Below are positions 1 through 6,553 of a stretch of 16,453 nt of DNA, piece after piece. Source of the DNA: CALKXV01 sp964632495 (lineage in GTDB: Bacteria; Pseudomonadota; Alphaproteobacteria; Rhodobacterales; Rhodobacteraceae); NCBI GenBank assembly GCA_964632495.1, contig CAZWDS010000066.1, positions 1 to 16,453 on the forward strand, given 5' to 3'. Position numbers and translations under genes: made by a program. The notes beneath the pieces are model-generated. The model had not been told where the DNA came from, ran no database searches, and saw nothing but the letters and a program-made list of their open reading frames with translations. Position 1 is the first letter of the stretch, and every line of letters begins with the position of its first letter.

Positions 1-232
1 CCACTTCTTTGACCATCTGCGCGCCCATGTTTTCGAACTTGTCCTCAAGCTCGATCTCTTTGGCAACCGATACACCGTCTTTGGTGATGCGCGGTGCGCC
101 AAAGGACTTTTCGATAACAACGTTACGGCCTTTCGGGCCCAGCGTCACTTTGACAGCGTCTGCCAGAGTGTTGACACCGGTCAGCATGCGATTGCGGGCA
201 TCGGTGTCGAATTTGACGTCTTTAGCAGCCAT
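1..232 (-). CDS. groL: Chaperonin GroEL (60 kDa), N-terminal part, cut by window edge
   Basis: GroEL forms the 14-subunit double-ring cytosolic chaperonin that folds proteins with ATP and the GroES cap. Only the first 77 codons are present; the gene continues beyond base 1. The visible part starts MAAKDVKFDTDARNRM and includes the ATP-binding stretch VTLGPKGRNVVIEKSFGAP near residues 29-47, followed by ITKDGVSVAKEIELED, all highly conserved in GroEL. The start is the ATG at 232 (reading leftward), with a good Shine-Dalgarno (TAGGAGT) about 8 bases upstream. It lies 63 bases downstream of groES in the usual groES-groEL order and presumably shares the CIRCE-controlled promoter upstream of groES. 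Identity is certain; nothing can be said about the missing part. Confidence 0.98.
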   Translation of the reverse strand, partial: MAAKDVKFDTDARNRMLTGVNTLADAVKVTLGPKGRNVVIEKSFGAPRITKDGVSVAKEIELEDKFENMGAQMVKEV

Positions 233-262
233 GTTCGCTACTCCTATGTTTTAATGCGTTGG

Positions 263-278
263 CCGGGGGTCACCCCGG
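263..278 (-). repeat. Hairpin in the groES-groEL intergenic region
   Basis: A perfect 6-bp GC stem (CCGGGG / CCCCGG, 263-268 with 273-278) encloses a 4-base loop. It lies 17 bases after the groES stop and about 30 bases before the groEL start. No T-run follows on the minus strand, so it is not a simple intrinsic terminator. It may be an mRNA processing or stability element; heat-shock-dependent cleavage between groES and groEL is known in Agrobacterium. Confidence 0.5.
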
Positions 279-295
279 TAAGCTTGGAAACCGCC

Positions 296-583
296 TCAGC
301 CGATGATGCCGAGAATGTCGCTTTCCTTCATGATCAACAGCTCTTCGCCATCCAGCGTGATCTCGGTGCCCGACCATTTGCCGAACAGGATCTTTTGGCC
401 TTTTTTGACGTCCATCTTGATGCGTGCGCCACTTTCGTCTTTTGCGCCTTCGCCTACAGAGACGATTTTGCCCTCAGCAGGCTTTTCCTTGGCGTTGTCG
501 GGGATAATCAGACCACCCGCTGTTTTCTCATCGCTTTTCAGGCGACGGACAACAACGCGGTCATGAAGCGGAGTGAATGCCAT
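296..583 (-). CDS. groES: Co-chaperonin GroES (10 kDa)
   Basis: GroES is the heptameric lid that closes the GroEL folding chamber in the cytosol. The 95-residue product has the expected length. It starts MAFTPLHDRVVVRRL, carries the mobile-loop region around residues 17-32 (EKTAGGLIIPDNAKEKP), the VGEGA turn, and the conserved C-terminal half GKWSGTEITLDGEELLIMKE followed by SDILGII. The frame is open 13 codons further upstream, but the ATG at 583 matches the family N-terminus and is preceded by a GAGGAA Shine-Dalgarno. The gene is first in the groESL operon. A sigma-70-like promoter and a perfect CIRCE lie upstream, so repression by HrcA and heat induction are expected. Confidence 0.98.
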   Translation of the reverse strand: MAFTPLHDRVVVRRLKSDEKTAGGLIIPDNAKEKPAEGKIVSVGEGAKDESGARIKMDVKKGQKILFGKWSGTEITLDGEELLIMKESDILGIIG

Positions 584-615
584 AGTGAACGTTCCTCGGT
601 TCAGTTTTTCCTGTG

Positions 616-642
616 TTAGCACTCAACTATCTTGAGTGCTAA
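616..642 (-). promoter_or_regulatory. CIRCE operator (HrcA binding site) of groESL
   Basis: The sequence is TTAGCACTC, nine bases, GAGTGCTAA: a perfect match to the CIRCE consensus (TTAGCACTC-N9-GAGTGCTAA) with both arms intact at 616-624 and 634-642. CIRCE is bound by the HrcA repressor and is the standard heat-shock operator of groESL in many bacteria, including alphaproteobacteria. It ends 32 bases upstream of the groES start codon and, read on the minus strand, begins about where transcription should start, so HrcA would block initiation. hrcA itself is not in the window. Confidence 0.97.
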
Positions 643-649
643 CGTGCCG

Positions 650-678
650 GATGTAAGGAAGCCGCACGCTTGTGTCAA
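650..678 (-). promoter_or_regulatory. Sigma-70-type promoter of groESL
   Basis: On the minus strand a perfect -35 box TTGACA (678-673) is separated by exactly 17 bases from TACATC (655-650), an acceptable -10 box. The predicted start point falls at the edge of the CIRCE, immediately downstream. The spacing, box quality and operator placement fit a housekeeping-sigma, HrcA-repressed promoter. No separate sigma-32-type promoter was recognised. Confidence 0.8.
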
Positions 679-787
679 CAGGCCAAAAGCTGAAAAATTC
701 ATACCTCCGCACCGGGGAAATTGCCTTTTTTCTGCCGCGAAATCCGGTCAAAGTGTTTCGAAAGCGCATTGGACAATTGAGGCAAGC

Positions 788-1765
788 ATGATCCGGGCAT
801 TCCTATTTTTATTGGCGTTCGTTTTTCCCATGGCGGCGGTGGCGCAAAGTTGCGGGACCGAGGATCTGATCCAGACCCTATCGCCCGAAGACCGCGCACG
901 GCTGGATGCGCTTGTCGAGCCGCATCCCTATCCGGAGGGCAATTTCTGGCGTGCGACCAAGGACGGTTCGACCGTCACGGTTGTGGGCACGATACATATC
1001 CCCGATCCGCGGCTTGTGGCCTATGTCGATCGTGTGCGTCCAGCGCTTGAAACGGCTGACCTGTTGATCATCGAAGCTTCAATCGAAGATGAAGAAGGCA
1101 TCCAAAAACTGGTCACCAATCAACCCGACATGTTCTTTATCAACGAAGGCCCCACCTTGATTGATCTTTTGGGGGACGAGGACTGGACCCGCGTGTCGGA
1201 CCGACTGTCCGCCATGGGTATTCCTTCGTTCTTTGCGGCAAAGTTCCAGCCTTGGTATCTGTCGATGACGCTTGCGATCCCGCCTTGCGCCATGTCGGCG
1301 TTGCAGTCGGGCCAGCATGGATTAGACCGCCGTCTTGAATCCATCGCCATGACCCAGAACACGCCGATTGCCACGCTGGACGACACAGAAGCGGTGTTGC
1401 GTCTGTTCTCGGACGAACCTTTGGACAAACAGCTGGCTGGGTTACGGATCACGTTGGAAACCCAAGCCAGTGGGAATGCGCAGACGTCCACCTTGATCGA
1501 ATCCTATTTCGACGGGCGCGTGCGTGAAAGCTGGGAATACGGGCGGATCATGGTGGAAGAGGCCGGGATCGAAGACGGGGCCGAGCTTTTTGAAGAGATC
1601 AATCAAGAGCTTTTGGTTGGGCGCAACCGTGATTGGGAACCGAAGATTGCCGAGATGGTCGCCGGGAAAGACGTGGTTTTGGCCGTTGGTGCGGCGCATC
1701 TTTCGGGCGAAAGCGGCGTCCTGCGCGCTTTGGAGAGGGCGGGATATACTCTGGCCGAATTCTGA
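788..1765 (+). CDS. TraB/GumN family secreted protein (TIKI-like putative metalloprotease)
   Basis: A 325-residue protein beginning with a signal peptide (MIRAFLFLLAFVFPMAAVA, probable cleavage after residue 19), so probably periplasmic; the Cys at 22 is not in a lipobox. The TraB/PrgY/GumN fold is seen in the N-terminal GTIH motif (residues 67-70, with invariant His) after a beta strand, the following acidic LIIEAS segment, and the C-terminal VGAAHLSGESGVLRAL, matching the family's second conserved GxxH-like block. In eukaryotic TIKI proteins these residues form a metal-dependent peptidase site; the bacterial function is mostly unknown. The frame is open back to 632, inside the CIRCE, but the ATG at 788 gives the signal peptide and has a GAGG Shine-Dalgarno. 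It is divergent from groES and converges on the EamA gene, with the stop codons 18 bases apart. Confidence 0.85.
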   Translation: MIRAFLFLLAFVFPMAAVAQSCGTEDLIQTLSPEDRARLDALVEPHPYPEGNFWRATKDGSTVTVVGTIHIPDPRLVAYVDRVRPALETADLLIIEASIEDEEGIQKLVTNQPDMFFINEGPTLIDLLGDEDWTRVSDRLSAMGIPSFFAAKFQPWYLSMTLAIPPCAMSALQSGQHGLDRRLESIAMTQNTPIATLDDTEAVLRLFSDEPLDKQLAGLRITLETQASGNAQTSTLIESYFDGRVRESWEYGRIMVEEAGIEDGAELFEEINQELLVGRNRDWEPKIAEMVAGKDVVLAVGAAHLSGESGVLRALERAGYTLAEF

Positions 1766-1783
1766 CCCCACAAGCATCGCAAG

Positions 1784-2683
1784 TTAGAGCCGCGCGCGAC
1801 TGGCAAGGTATTCGCGTCTGAGGGTGTACAGCCCGGTGGCCACGATGATCGCCGCCCCGACCCATGTCCAAACGTCCGGCAATTGGTCGAAGAACAGCCA
1901 GCCATAAAACGTGCCCCACAGGATCAGAGTGTAGTGCATGGGCGAGATGACGACGGCGAGGCCACGCTCGAACGCTTTGATGACAAGGATCTCGGCGGCG
2001 GCTGCCAGAATGGCCATGCCCAACAAGATGGCCAGTGCCGAGGGCGCGGGCCTGACCCATATCCAAGGCAGCGGCAGGCTAAGGATGACGATGCCGATGA
2101 AGGCGGTATAGACGATTGTGGTGCTTGTTTTGTCGGTGTCCGAGATGGCGCGGCTGATGATTTGGCGGCAGGCAAAAAAGAAGGCCGCGACCACCACCAA
2201 CAGGGCGGCAGGATGCATCACCCCTGCACCCGGGCGGATGATGATCAGCGTGCCGACAAACCCAAGCGCAACCGCCACCCAACGGCGAATGCCCACGGGT
2301 TCGCGCAGGATCAGGGCGCCCATCAGGGTCACCATGAAGGGCGCCACAAAGCTGATTGCAACGGCGTCAGCCAAGGCCACATGGGGCAGCGCGAAGATGA
2401 AACAGGTGGCCGAACAGATCGCGACGCACCCTCGTGCGATTTGCAGGTTCAGGTGTTCAGTGTGCAGCAGTTTCAAACCGTGAACCGCCAGCAGAACCAC
2501 AGCCACGGCGAACAGGCCCAACTGGCGCGTCCAGACGATCTGAAAAGGGTGTAGGTCATCGGTCAGATACTTCGCCGCCGCATCCACGGCGGAAAACAGG
2601 AACATGCCTAGGCCCATCAACACCAGTGCGGCGCTGTTTTCGACCCGGCGTGTCGGGGCGGTGTCTTGCGTTTCGGATGTCAA
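1784..2683 (-). CDS. DMT superfamily transporter, EamA domain (10 TM)
   Basis: A 299-residue integral inner-membrane protein of the drug/metabolite transporter superfamily. About ten hydrophobic segments are organised as two EamA repeats, the first from about residue 18 (ALVLMGLGMFLFSAVDAAAKY) to about 150 and the second from about 158 to 290. The conserved segment APFMVTLMGALILREPVG near residue 115 is typical of EamA proteins that export metabolites or amino acids. The substrate cannot be told. The start is a TTG at 2683 supported by a strong Shine-Dalgarno; the next Met is at residue 23, inside the first membrane segment. It lies 60 bases downstream of the MFS gene on the same strand and could be the last gene of the same transcript. 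Confidence 0.88.
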   Translation of the reverse strand: MTSETQDTAPTRRVENSAALVLMGLGMFLFSAVDAAAKYLTDDLHPFQIVWTRQLGLFAVAVVLLAVHGLKLLHTEHLNLQIARGCVAICSATCFIFALPHVALADAVAISFVAPFMVTLMGALILREPVGIRRWVAVALGFVGTLIIIRPGAGVMHPAALLVVVAAFFFACRQIISRAISDTDKTSTTIVYTAFIGIVILSLPLPWIWVRPAPSALAILLGMAILAAAAEILVIKAFERGLAVVISPMHYTLILWGTFYGWLFFDQLPDVWTWVGAAIIVATGLYTLRREYLASRARL

Positions 2684-2690
2684 AAAAGCG

Positions 2691-2698
2691 CCCCTTCC
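2691..2698 (-). promoter_or_regulatory. Strong Shine-Dalgarno supporting a TTG start
   Basis: Read on the minus strand the sequence is GGAAGGGG, 7 bases upstream of the TTG at 2683. No ATG or GTG lies in a suitable position, so this site decides the start of the EamA transporter. Confidence 0.65.
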
Positions 2699-2743
2699 GC
2701 TGGCCCCCGCATTAGCACCGGTTCCGGGCGCGGGCGCAAGCGC

Positions 2744-3973
2744 TCAGAGGTCTAGTTTACGCCAACCGTAAATCGCCACGCCCGTCAGGATGATCGCGCC
2801 CACCAAATAGGGCAGTTGCAAGGCTTGGTCGCGCCCTAAGGCTCCTTCGCTTGCCGCCACGATGACACCACCTGCCAAAGCCCCAACCGGAGTGAGGCCC
2901 CAGCCGAAGAAACGATAGATGCTGTTCACGCGGCCCAGCAGATCATCCGGAATGATCCTTTGCCGCCAAGACACGGTGACGATGTTCCACAACAGGGCCG
3001 CGAGACTTTCGAAGAACAGCGCAACGGCCACCACGTAGGGGCTGGCGGTCAGGGCGATGGCGACGAAGGCAATGGGGAAAAGGGCGAGCGCCAGTTTCAG
3101 CGCCGCGACACGCCCGATCCGGGCGATCAGTTTCGGACCCAGCAATCCACCTGTGACGCCGCCTGCTGCCCCCGCTGTCATGATCATGCCAAAGCCAAAG
3201 GCGCTTAACCCAAGGCGTTCTTGGCTGATCAGAACCAGCATTGTGAGGCCCAGCAAGGAGGCTCCGTTCATCACGCCCAGCATCACCGCCACGCGCAAGA
3301 CCATTGGGTGTGCCCGCATCCAGGCCCAGCCTTCGGCCAAGTCCTCGCGCATGGGACGGCGGGGCGGAATATCGCGTTGTTTCAATTGCATGGCTGCCAC
3401 CGCTAGGGCCGCTACGGCGAAGGTCAGCGCGTCCAGAATGAAGGGGGCGGGCACGGCCAAGGCGATCAGGAAGCCTGCCAAAGGGGGACCAACGAACTGG
3501 CCCATCACTTGTTCGGCGGTCCACAACTGGCCGTTGGCCGTTTCCAATTGGTCTTTCTCCACGACCGAGGGCAGCAGTGTTTGGGCGGCGTTATCGCGCA
3601 GCACCTCGGCTGTGCCCAACAAAAAGGCAAAGCCGGACAGGATCAGGATATAGAACATCTCACCAGACAGGGGCGGAAAGGCCGGGATTGTCAGGATCAG
3701 ACCGATGACTGCGACCGTCAGTGCCATGCGCAGCCAGTCCGCCCGCAGGACCAGCTTTTGTCGGTCGCTGCGGTCCACAATCGCGCCTGCGGGGATCGAC
3801 ATCAAAAACCACGGCAGCCGGGTGGCAAAGGCGACGAGAGCGATCAGGACCGGGTCGCGCGTGATCAACGTGGCAAGCCATGGGAAGGCCAGCGCCGAAA
3901 CGCCATCGCCCAGGTTCGAGACTGCCGTGGCGGACAACAGCAGTTTGTAAGATCGGTTTCGGAAAAGCGCCAT
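2744..3973 (-). CDS. MFS transporter (MFS_3/EntS-like)
   Basis: A 409-residue inner-membrane protein with about twelve hydrophobic segments. The N-terminus (FRNRSYKLLLSATAVSNLGD) and the loop 2-3 motif GAIVDRSDRQK (residues 63-73, a version of MFS motif A) match the MFS_3/EntS-like branch of the major facilitator superfamily, which contains siderophore and drug exporters. A central cytoplasmic loop near residues 195-210 (KQRDIPPRRPMRED) divides the two six-helix halves, as expected. The substrate is unknown. The start is ATG at 3973; the Shine-Dalgarno is weak. It lies 47 bases downstream of the HAD hydrolase gene and 60 bases upstream of the EamA gene, all on the minus strand, so an exporter role linked to the upstream importer is possible but unproven. 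Confidence 0.88.
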   Translation of the reverse strand: MALFRNRSYKLLLSATAVSNLGDGVSALAFPWLATLITRDPVLIALVAFATRLPWFLMSIPAGAIVDRSDRQKLVLRADWLRMALTVAVIGLILTIPAFPPLSGEMFYILILSGFAFLLGTAEVLRDNAAQTLLPSVVEKDQLETANGQLWTAEQVMGQFVGPPLAGFLIALAVPAPFILDALTFAVAALAVAAMQLKQRDIPPRRPMREDLAEGWAWMRAHPMVLRVAVMLGVMNGASLLGLTMLVLISQERLGLSAFGFGMIMTAGAAGGVTGGLLGPKLIARIGRVAALKLALALFPIAFVAIALTASPYVVAVALFFESLAALLWNIVTVSWRQRIIPDDLLGRVNSIYRFFGWGLTPVGALAGGVIVAASEGALGRDQALQLPYLVGAIILTGVAIYGWRKLDL

Positions 3974-4020
3974 GGGCCGACACTAGGGCGCGTTCGCAAC
4001 GGCGGCGAGCCTGAAATGGC

Positions 4021-4959
4021 CTAAGGTTGGCTGACGACGAAATCCGGCACGATTTTCGCGCGCGTGATCGCTGCCGCCAAATCTTGCCCGGCAAAGAACC
4101 CATAGTCCGCAATCAGAGCCGAGGCGACACCCGCAGTGCGCGCGCCCAGAATGTCGGTATGCAGGCTGTCGCCCACCATCACGACGCGGGACTTGTCGAC
4201 TGTACCAAGCCGCTGGAAGGCCAGATCGAAGATGTTGGGGAAGGGCTTGCCAAAGAACTGAGGCACCACGCCCGTGCGGTCGGCAAGGCGGTGCGCGAAA
4301 TGGCCGGGTTCTGTTGAAAACCCCTGTTCGCGCGGCGCGACAATGTCAGGATTGCCCACCAGCACTGGGCGGGAGCGTTTCTGCAAGGCCTCTTCCAGCA
4401 GGGTTTGGCGCGCGTCGGTCCAGGCGGCCGAACCGATCATCAGGAAGCCGTCGACCTCGGCGTAAGGGCCCGGGTCTTCTTCCAGATAGGTGAGGTTTAG
4501 CGCTTCCAGATCGCGCAGGCCCGTGTTGCGCGTGGCCATCAGACCCCAATGCATCCCGCGCTGCCCGTTCAGTCCGGCCAGCAAAGTGGCGCGGCTGGTG
4601 ATGACGTCTTCGGGGGCGAAATCGTATCCAAGACGCGTGTATTTCTCCATCAGCGCGGCATGGGGAAACCCGGCGGCGTTCGACACAACCAGCACCCGTT
4701 TGCCCGCCGCTTTCAGGTCGGCCACCCTGTCGGGCGTGTCGGGGATGGCGGTTTCGCCGATGTTGAGGACTCCGAACGCGTCCAGCAGGAAGACGTCGAA
4801 ATCATCGGCGATATCTGCAAGCGTATCGACCCGGGTGTACCCCTGATCTGTCGGGGCCAGATGCGGCAGGCGGTGACGGACCGCCTCGTAGGCCTGAAAC
4901 GCTTCTTCTGCCGAAATGCCGGTCAAATAATCGCCCCCCGCACTTTGGCCGACACCCAT
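4021..4959 (-). CDS. HAD-IIA family phosphatase-like hydrolase (TIGR01459-like)
   Basis: A 312-residue cytosolic HAD-superfamily protein of the NagD/4-nitrophenylphosphatase-like class. Motif I is FLLDAFGVLN with nucleophile Asp60; motif II is VLVVSNAAG with Ser93; GNPD (202-205) is typical of the IIA cap/core junction; Lys238 in FGKP is the motif III lysine; VGDSLHTDILGA with Asp264 and Asp269 is motif IV, which binds magnesium. The usual second Asp of DxD in motif I is Phe62 here; a bulky aromatic (DxW) is also found in TIGR01459 relatives. The ATG at 4959 overlaps phnE by 37 bases. A TTG at 4926 would overlap the phnE stop by 4 bases, remove 11 residues and sit 7 bases after a run of G; I cannot decide between them. 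Operon position implies action on an imported phosphorylated compound (inference). Confidence 0.87.
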   Translation of the reverse strand: MGVGQSAGGDYLTGISAEEAFQAYEAVRHRLPHLAPTDQGYTRVDTLADIADDFDVFLLDAFGVLNIGETAIPDTPDRVADLKAAGKRVLVVSNAAGFPHAALMEKYTRLGYDFAPEDVITSRATLLAGLNGQRGMHWGLMATRNTGLRDLEALNLTYLEEDPGPYAEVDGFLMIGSAAWTDARQTLLEEALQKRSRPVLVGNPDIVAPREQGFSTEPGHFAHRLADRTGVVPQFFGKPFPNIFDLAFQRLGTVDKSRVVMVGDSLHTDILGARTAGVASALIADYGFFAGQDLAAAITRAKIVPDFVVSQP

Positions 4960-5738
4960 TCCGAGATGACGACGGCGACAAGGATAACAAGCAGGATCAA
5001 GCTAACCTGCGGCCACGCCAGAACGTTTAGCGAAGCCGAGAGTTGCAAGCCGATACCGCCCGCGCCAACCAGCCCCAGAACGGTGGATTCTCGGATGTTG
5101 ATGTCCCAGCGGAAGACGGCGATGCCTGCGAATGCGGGCAGGATTTGCGGGACGATCCCGTAGGCCATGACCTGCCAGCGGGACGCGCCCGTGGCGGTAA
5201 TCGCCTCGACCTGGGTTTGGTCGATTTCCTCGATGGCTTCGTACAACAGCTTGGCGCAGAACCCGATGGACCGGATGGCAATGGCGATAACGCCGGCAAA
5301 AACGCCAGGGCCGATGATGGCGATCAGCAGCAACGCCCAGATCAGCGAGTTGATGGAACGTGTTGAAACGATGATCAAAAGAGCAATGGGCCGTATGATC
5401 AGCGCCGAAGGCGTGGTGTTGCGGGCGGCCAGAAAGGCGACGGGCACGGCCAAGAACAGCGCGATGATCGTGCCCAAAGTGGCGATGTTCAGCGTGTCCC
5501 AGATCGGGCGGCCCAATTGGGTGATGTATTCCCAGCGCGGTGGTGTTGCGCGGGTCCAGATGTCGTTCGCGATGCGCGGTGCGTCCCAAACGAAGAACCA
5601 TGTGGTTGATGCGGAAATGATCTGCCAGCAATAGACAAAGACAGCCACGCCCAAAAGCCACCCAAACCAGCGGATCAGGCTTTCGCCTGTTGTGCGTTTC
5701 CGCCAGGTTTGAGCGCCTTCGCGTTCGAGCAAGGGCAC
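4923..5738 (-). CDS. phnE: Phosphonate-type ABC transporter permease PhnE, second copy
   Basis: A 271-residue inner-membrane permease of the PhnE family with about six membrane segments. The cytoplasmic EAA loop that contacts the ATPase is at residues 178-200 (EAITATGASRWQVMAYGIVP), followed by the PhnE hallmark RWDINIREST and GLVGAGGIGLQL (residues 210-233). The start is a GTG at 5738 sharing one base with the TAG stop of the upstream permease (TAGTG), so translation is probably coupled. From about residue 70 to the end it aligns without gaps to the upstream permease, both being 271 residues, so the pair arose by duplication and probably forms a heterodimeric channel. The following HAD hydrolase overlaps its 3' end. 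Confidence 0.93.
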   Translation of the reverse strand: MPLLEREGAQTWRKRTTGESLIRWFGWLLGVAVFVYCWQIISASTTWFFVWDAPRIANDIWTRATPPRWEYITQLGRPIWDTLNIATLGTIIALFLAVPVAFLAARNTTPSALIIRPIALLIIVSTRSINSLIWALLLIAIIGPGVFAGVIAIAIRSIGFCAKLLYEAIEEIDQTQVEAITATGASRWQVMAYGIVPQILPAFAGIAVFRWDINIRESTVLGLVGAGGIGLQLSASLNVLAWPQVSLILLVILVAVVISEWVSAKVRGAII

Positions 5739-6553
5739 TATTGCACCCTCGCCCGAACGATCCCCGAGAGGTACTCAAGCGCCATCACAATCCCGATGAT
5801 CAGGATCAGGATGGCGGCCGCGGTATCGTATTCATATCGATCAAAAGCCGTGTTCAGGGTGGCACCAATGCCCCCTGCCCCCACAAGACCCAAGATCGCG
5901 CTTTCGCGAAAGTTGATATCGATACGATAAATGGACAACCCCACAAGCCGCGGCATGACCTGTGGCTGGACCCCATAGTTGATCCACTGCATCCATTTTG
6001 CGCCCGAGGCTTTGATCGCCTCGGCCTGCACACGGTCCATCGCCTCGATATCTTCGGCCAGAAGTTTCGACAGAAAACCGATGGTGGCGAAGGACAGAGT
6101 TAGAAAGCCCGCCAAGGGACCAAAGCCGAAGATGGCGACCAGCAGGATAGCGACGATAATTTCTTGCAACGCCCGACTGATGGCCACGATTCCGCGGCAG
6201 ATAAAATAGATTGGCAGGGGCGCGATATTTCGCGCGGCCCCCAACCCGATGGGAATGGAGATCAGGATGCCAACGACCGAGGCTGCGATGGTCATCACGA
6301 TGCTTTCCAGAAGGCCGCTCCAGATGTCGCTCCACCGCGAGGTGAAATCGGGGCTGGTGAAGGCCAGAACGAAGGCCCAGCCTCGATCAAGCCCAACATA
6401 GACACGGCCCCAATCAACCTCGATCGTCATGAAGGCGGCGATCAGATAGGCGACGAAGCCGACGATCAGCGCCCAGCGTAGAACCGGGTTCTTGACGAAG
6501 GCCGGTTTGCGCCAGCCTTGGCCCAACATGTCATTGAGGGTGACGTCGCTCAT
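5738..6553 (-). CDS. phnE: Phosphonate-type ABC transporter permease PhnE, first copy
   Basis: A 271-residue inner-membrane permease. Hydrophobic segments start at about residues 27, 82, 120, 137 and 240. The EAA loop is EAIKASGAKWMQWINYGVQP (residues 178-197), followed by the PhnE-specific YRIDINFRES and GLVGAGGIG at residues 222-230. With PhnC and PhnD it would form an importer for phosphonate, phosphite, phosphate esters or a related oxyanion. The ATG start overlaps the TGA stop of phnC by four bases (ATGA). Two adjacent phnE genes are common in alphaproteobacterial phnCDEE loci. Confidence 0.94.
   Translation of the reverse strand: MSDVTLNDMLGQGWRKPAFVKNPVLRWALIVGFVAYLIAAFMTIEVDWGRVYVGLDRGWAFVLAFTSPDFTSRWSDIWSGLLESIVMTIAASVVGILISIPIGLGAARNIAPLPIYFICRGIVAISRALQEIIVAILLVAIFGFGPLAGFLTLSFATIGFLSKLLAEDIEAMDRVQAEAIKASGAKWMQWINYGVQPQVMPRLVGLSIYRIDINFRESAILGLVGAGGIGATLNTAFDRYEYDTAAAILILIIGIVMALEYLSGIVRARVQ

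Noticed and set aside
670..698. A plus-strand promoter (TTGTGT, 17 bases, AAAAAT) for the TraB/GumN gene.
   Set aside because: Both boxes are poor matches and overlap the strong groESL -35 box; not better than chance in this AT-richer stretch.
632..787. Longer start for the TraB/GumN protein at 632.
   Set aside because: It would begin inside the CIRCE and place 52 non-hydrophobic residues before a clear signal peptide; ATG 788 has a Shine-Dalgarno.
1766..1783. An intrinsic terminator between the convergent TraB/GumN and EamA genes.
   Set aside because: The gap is 18 bases and contains no stem with a T-run; any terminator would have to lie within the coding sequences.
1883..2554. A 223-codon open frame on the plus strand opposite the EamA transporter.
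   Set aside because: It is composed of Asp, Gln, His, Arg and Gly in a low-complexity pattern typical of the antisense frame of a GC-rich membrane-protein gene, with no recognisable domain.
5002..5778. A 258-codon open frame on the minus strand across phnE.
   Set aside because: It is a His/Arg-rich shifted reading of the well-supported phnE gene on the same strand and has no family signature.
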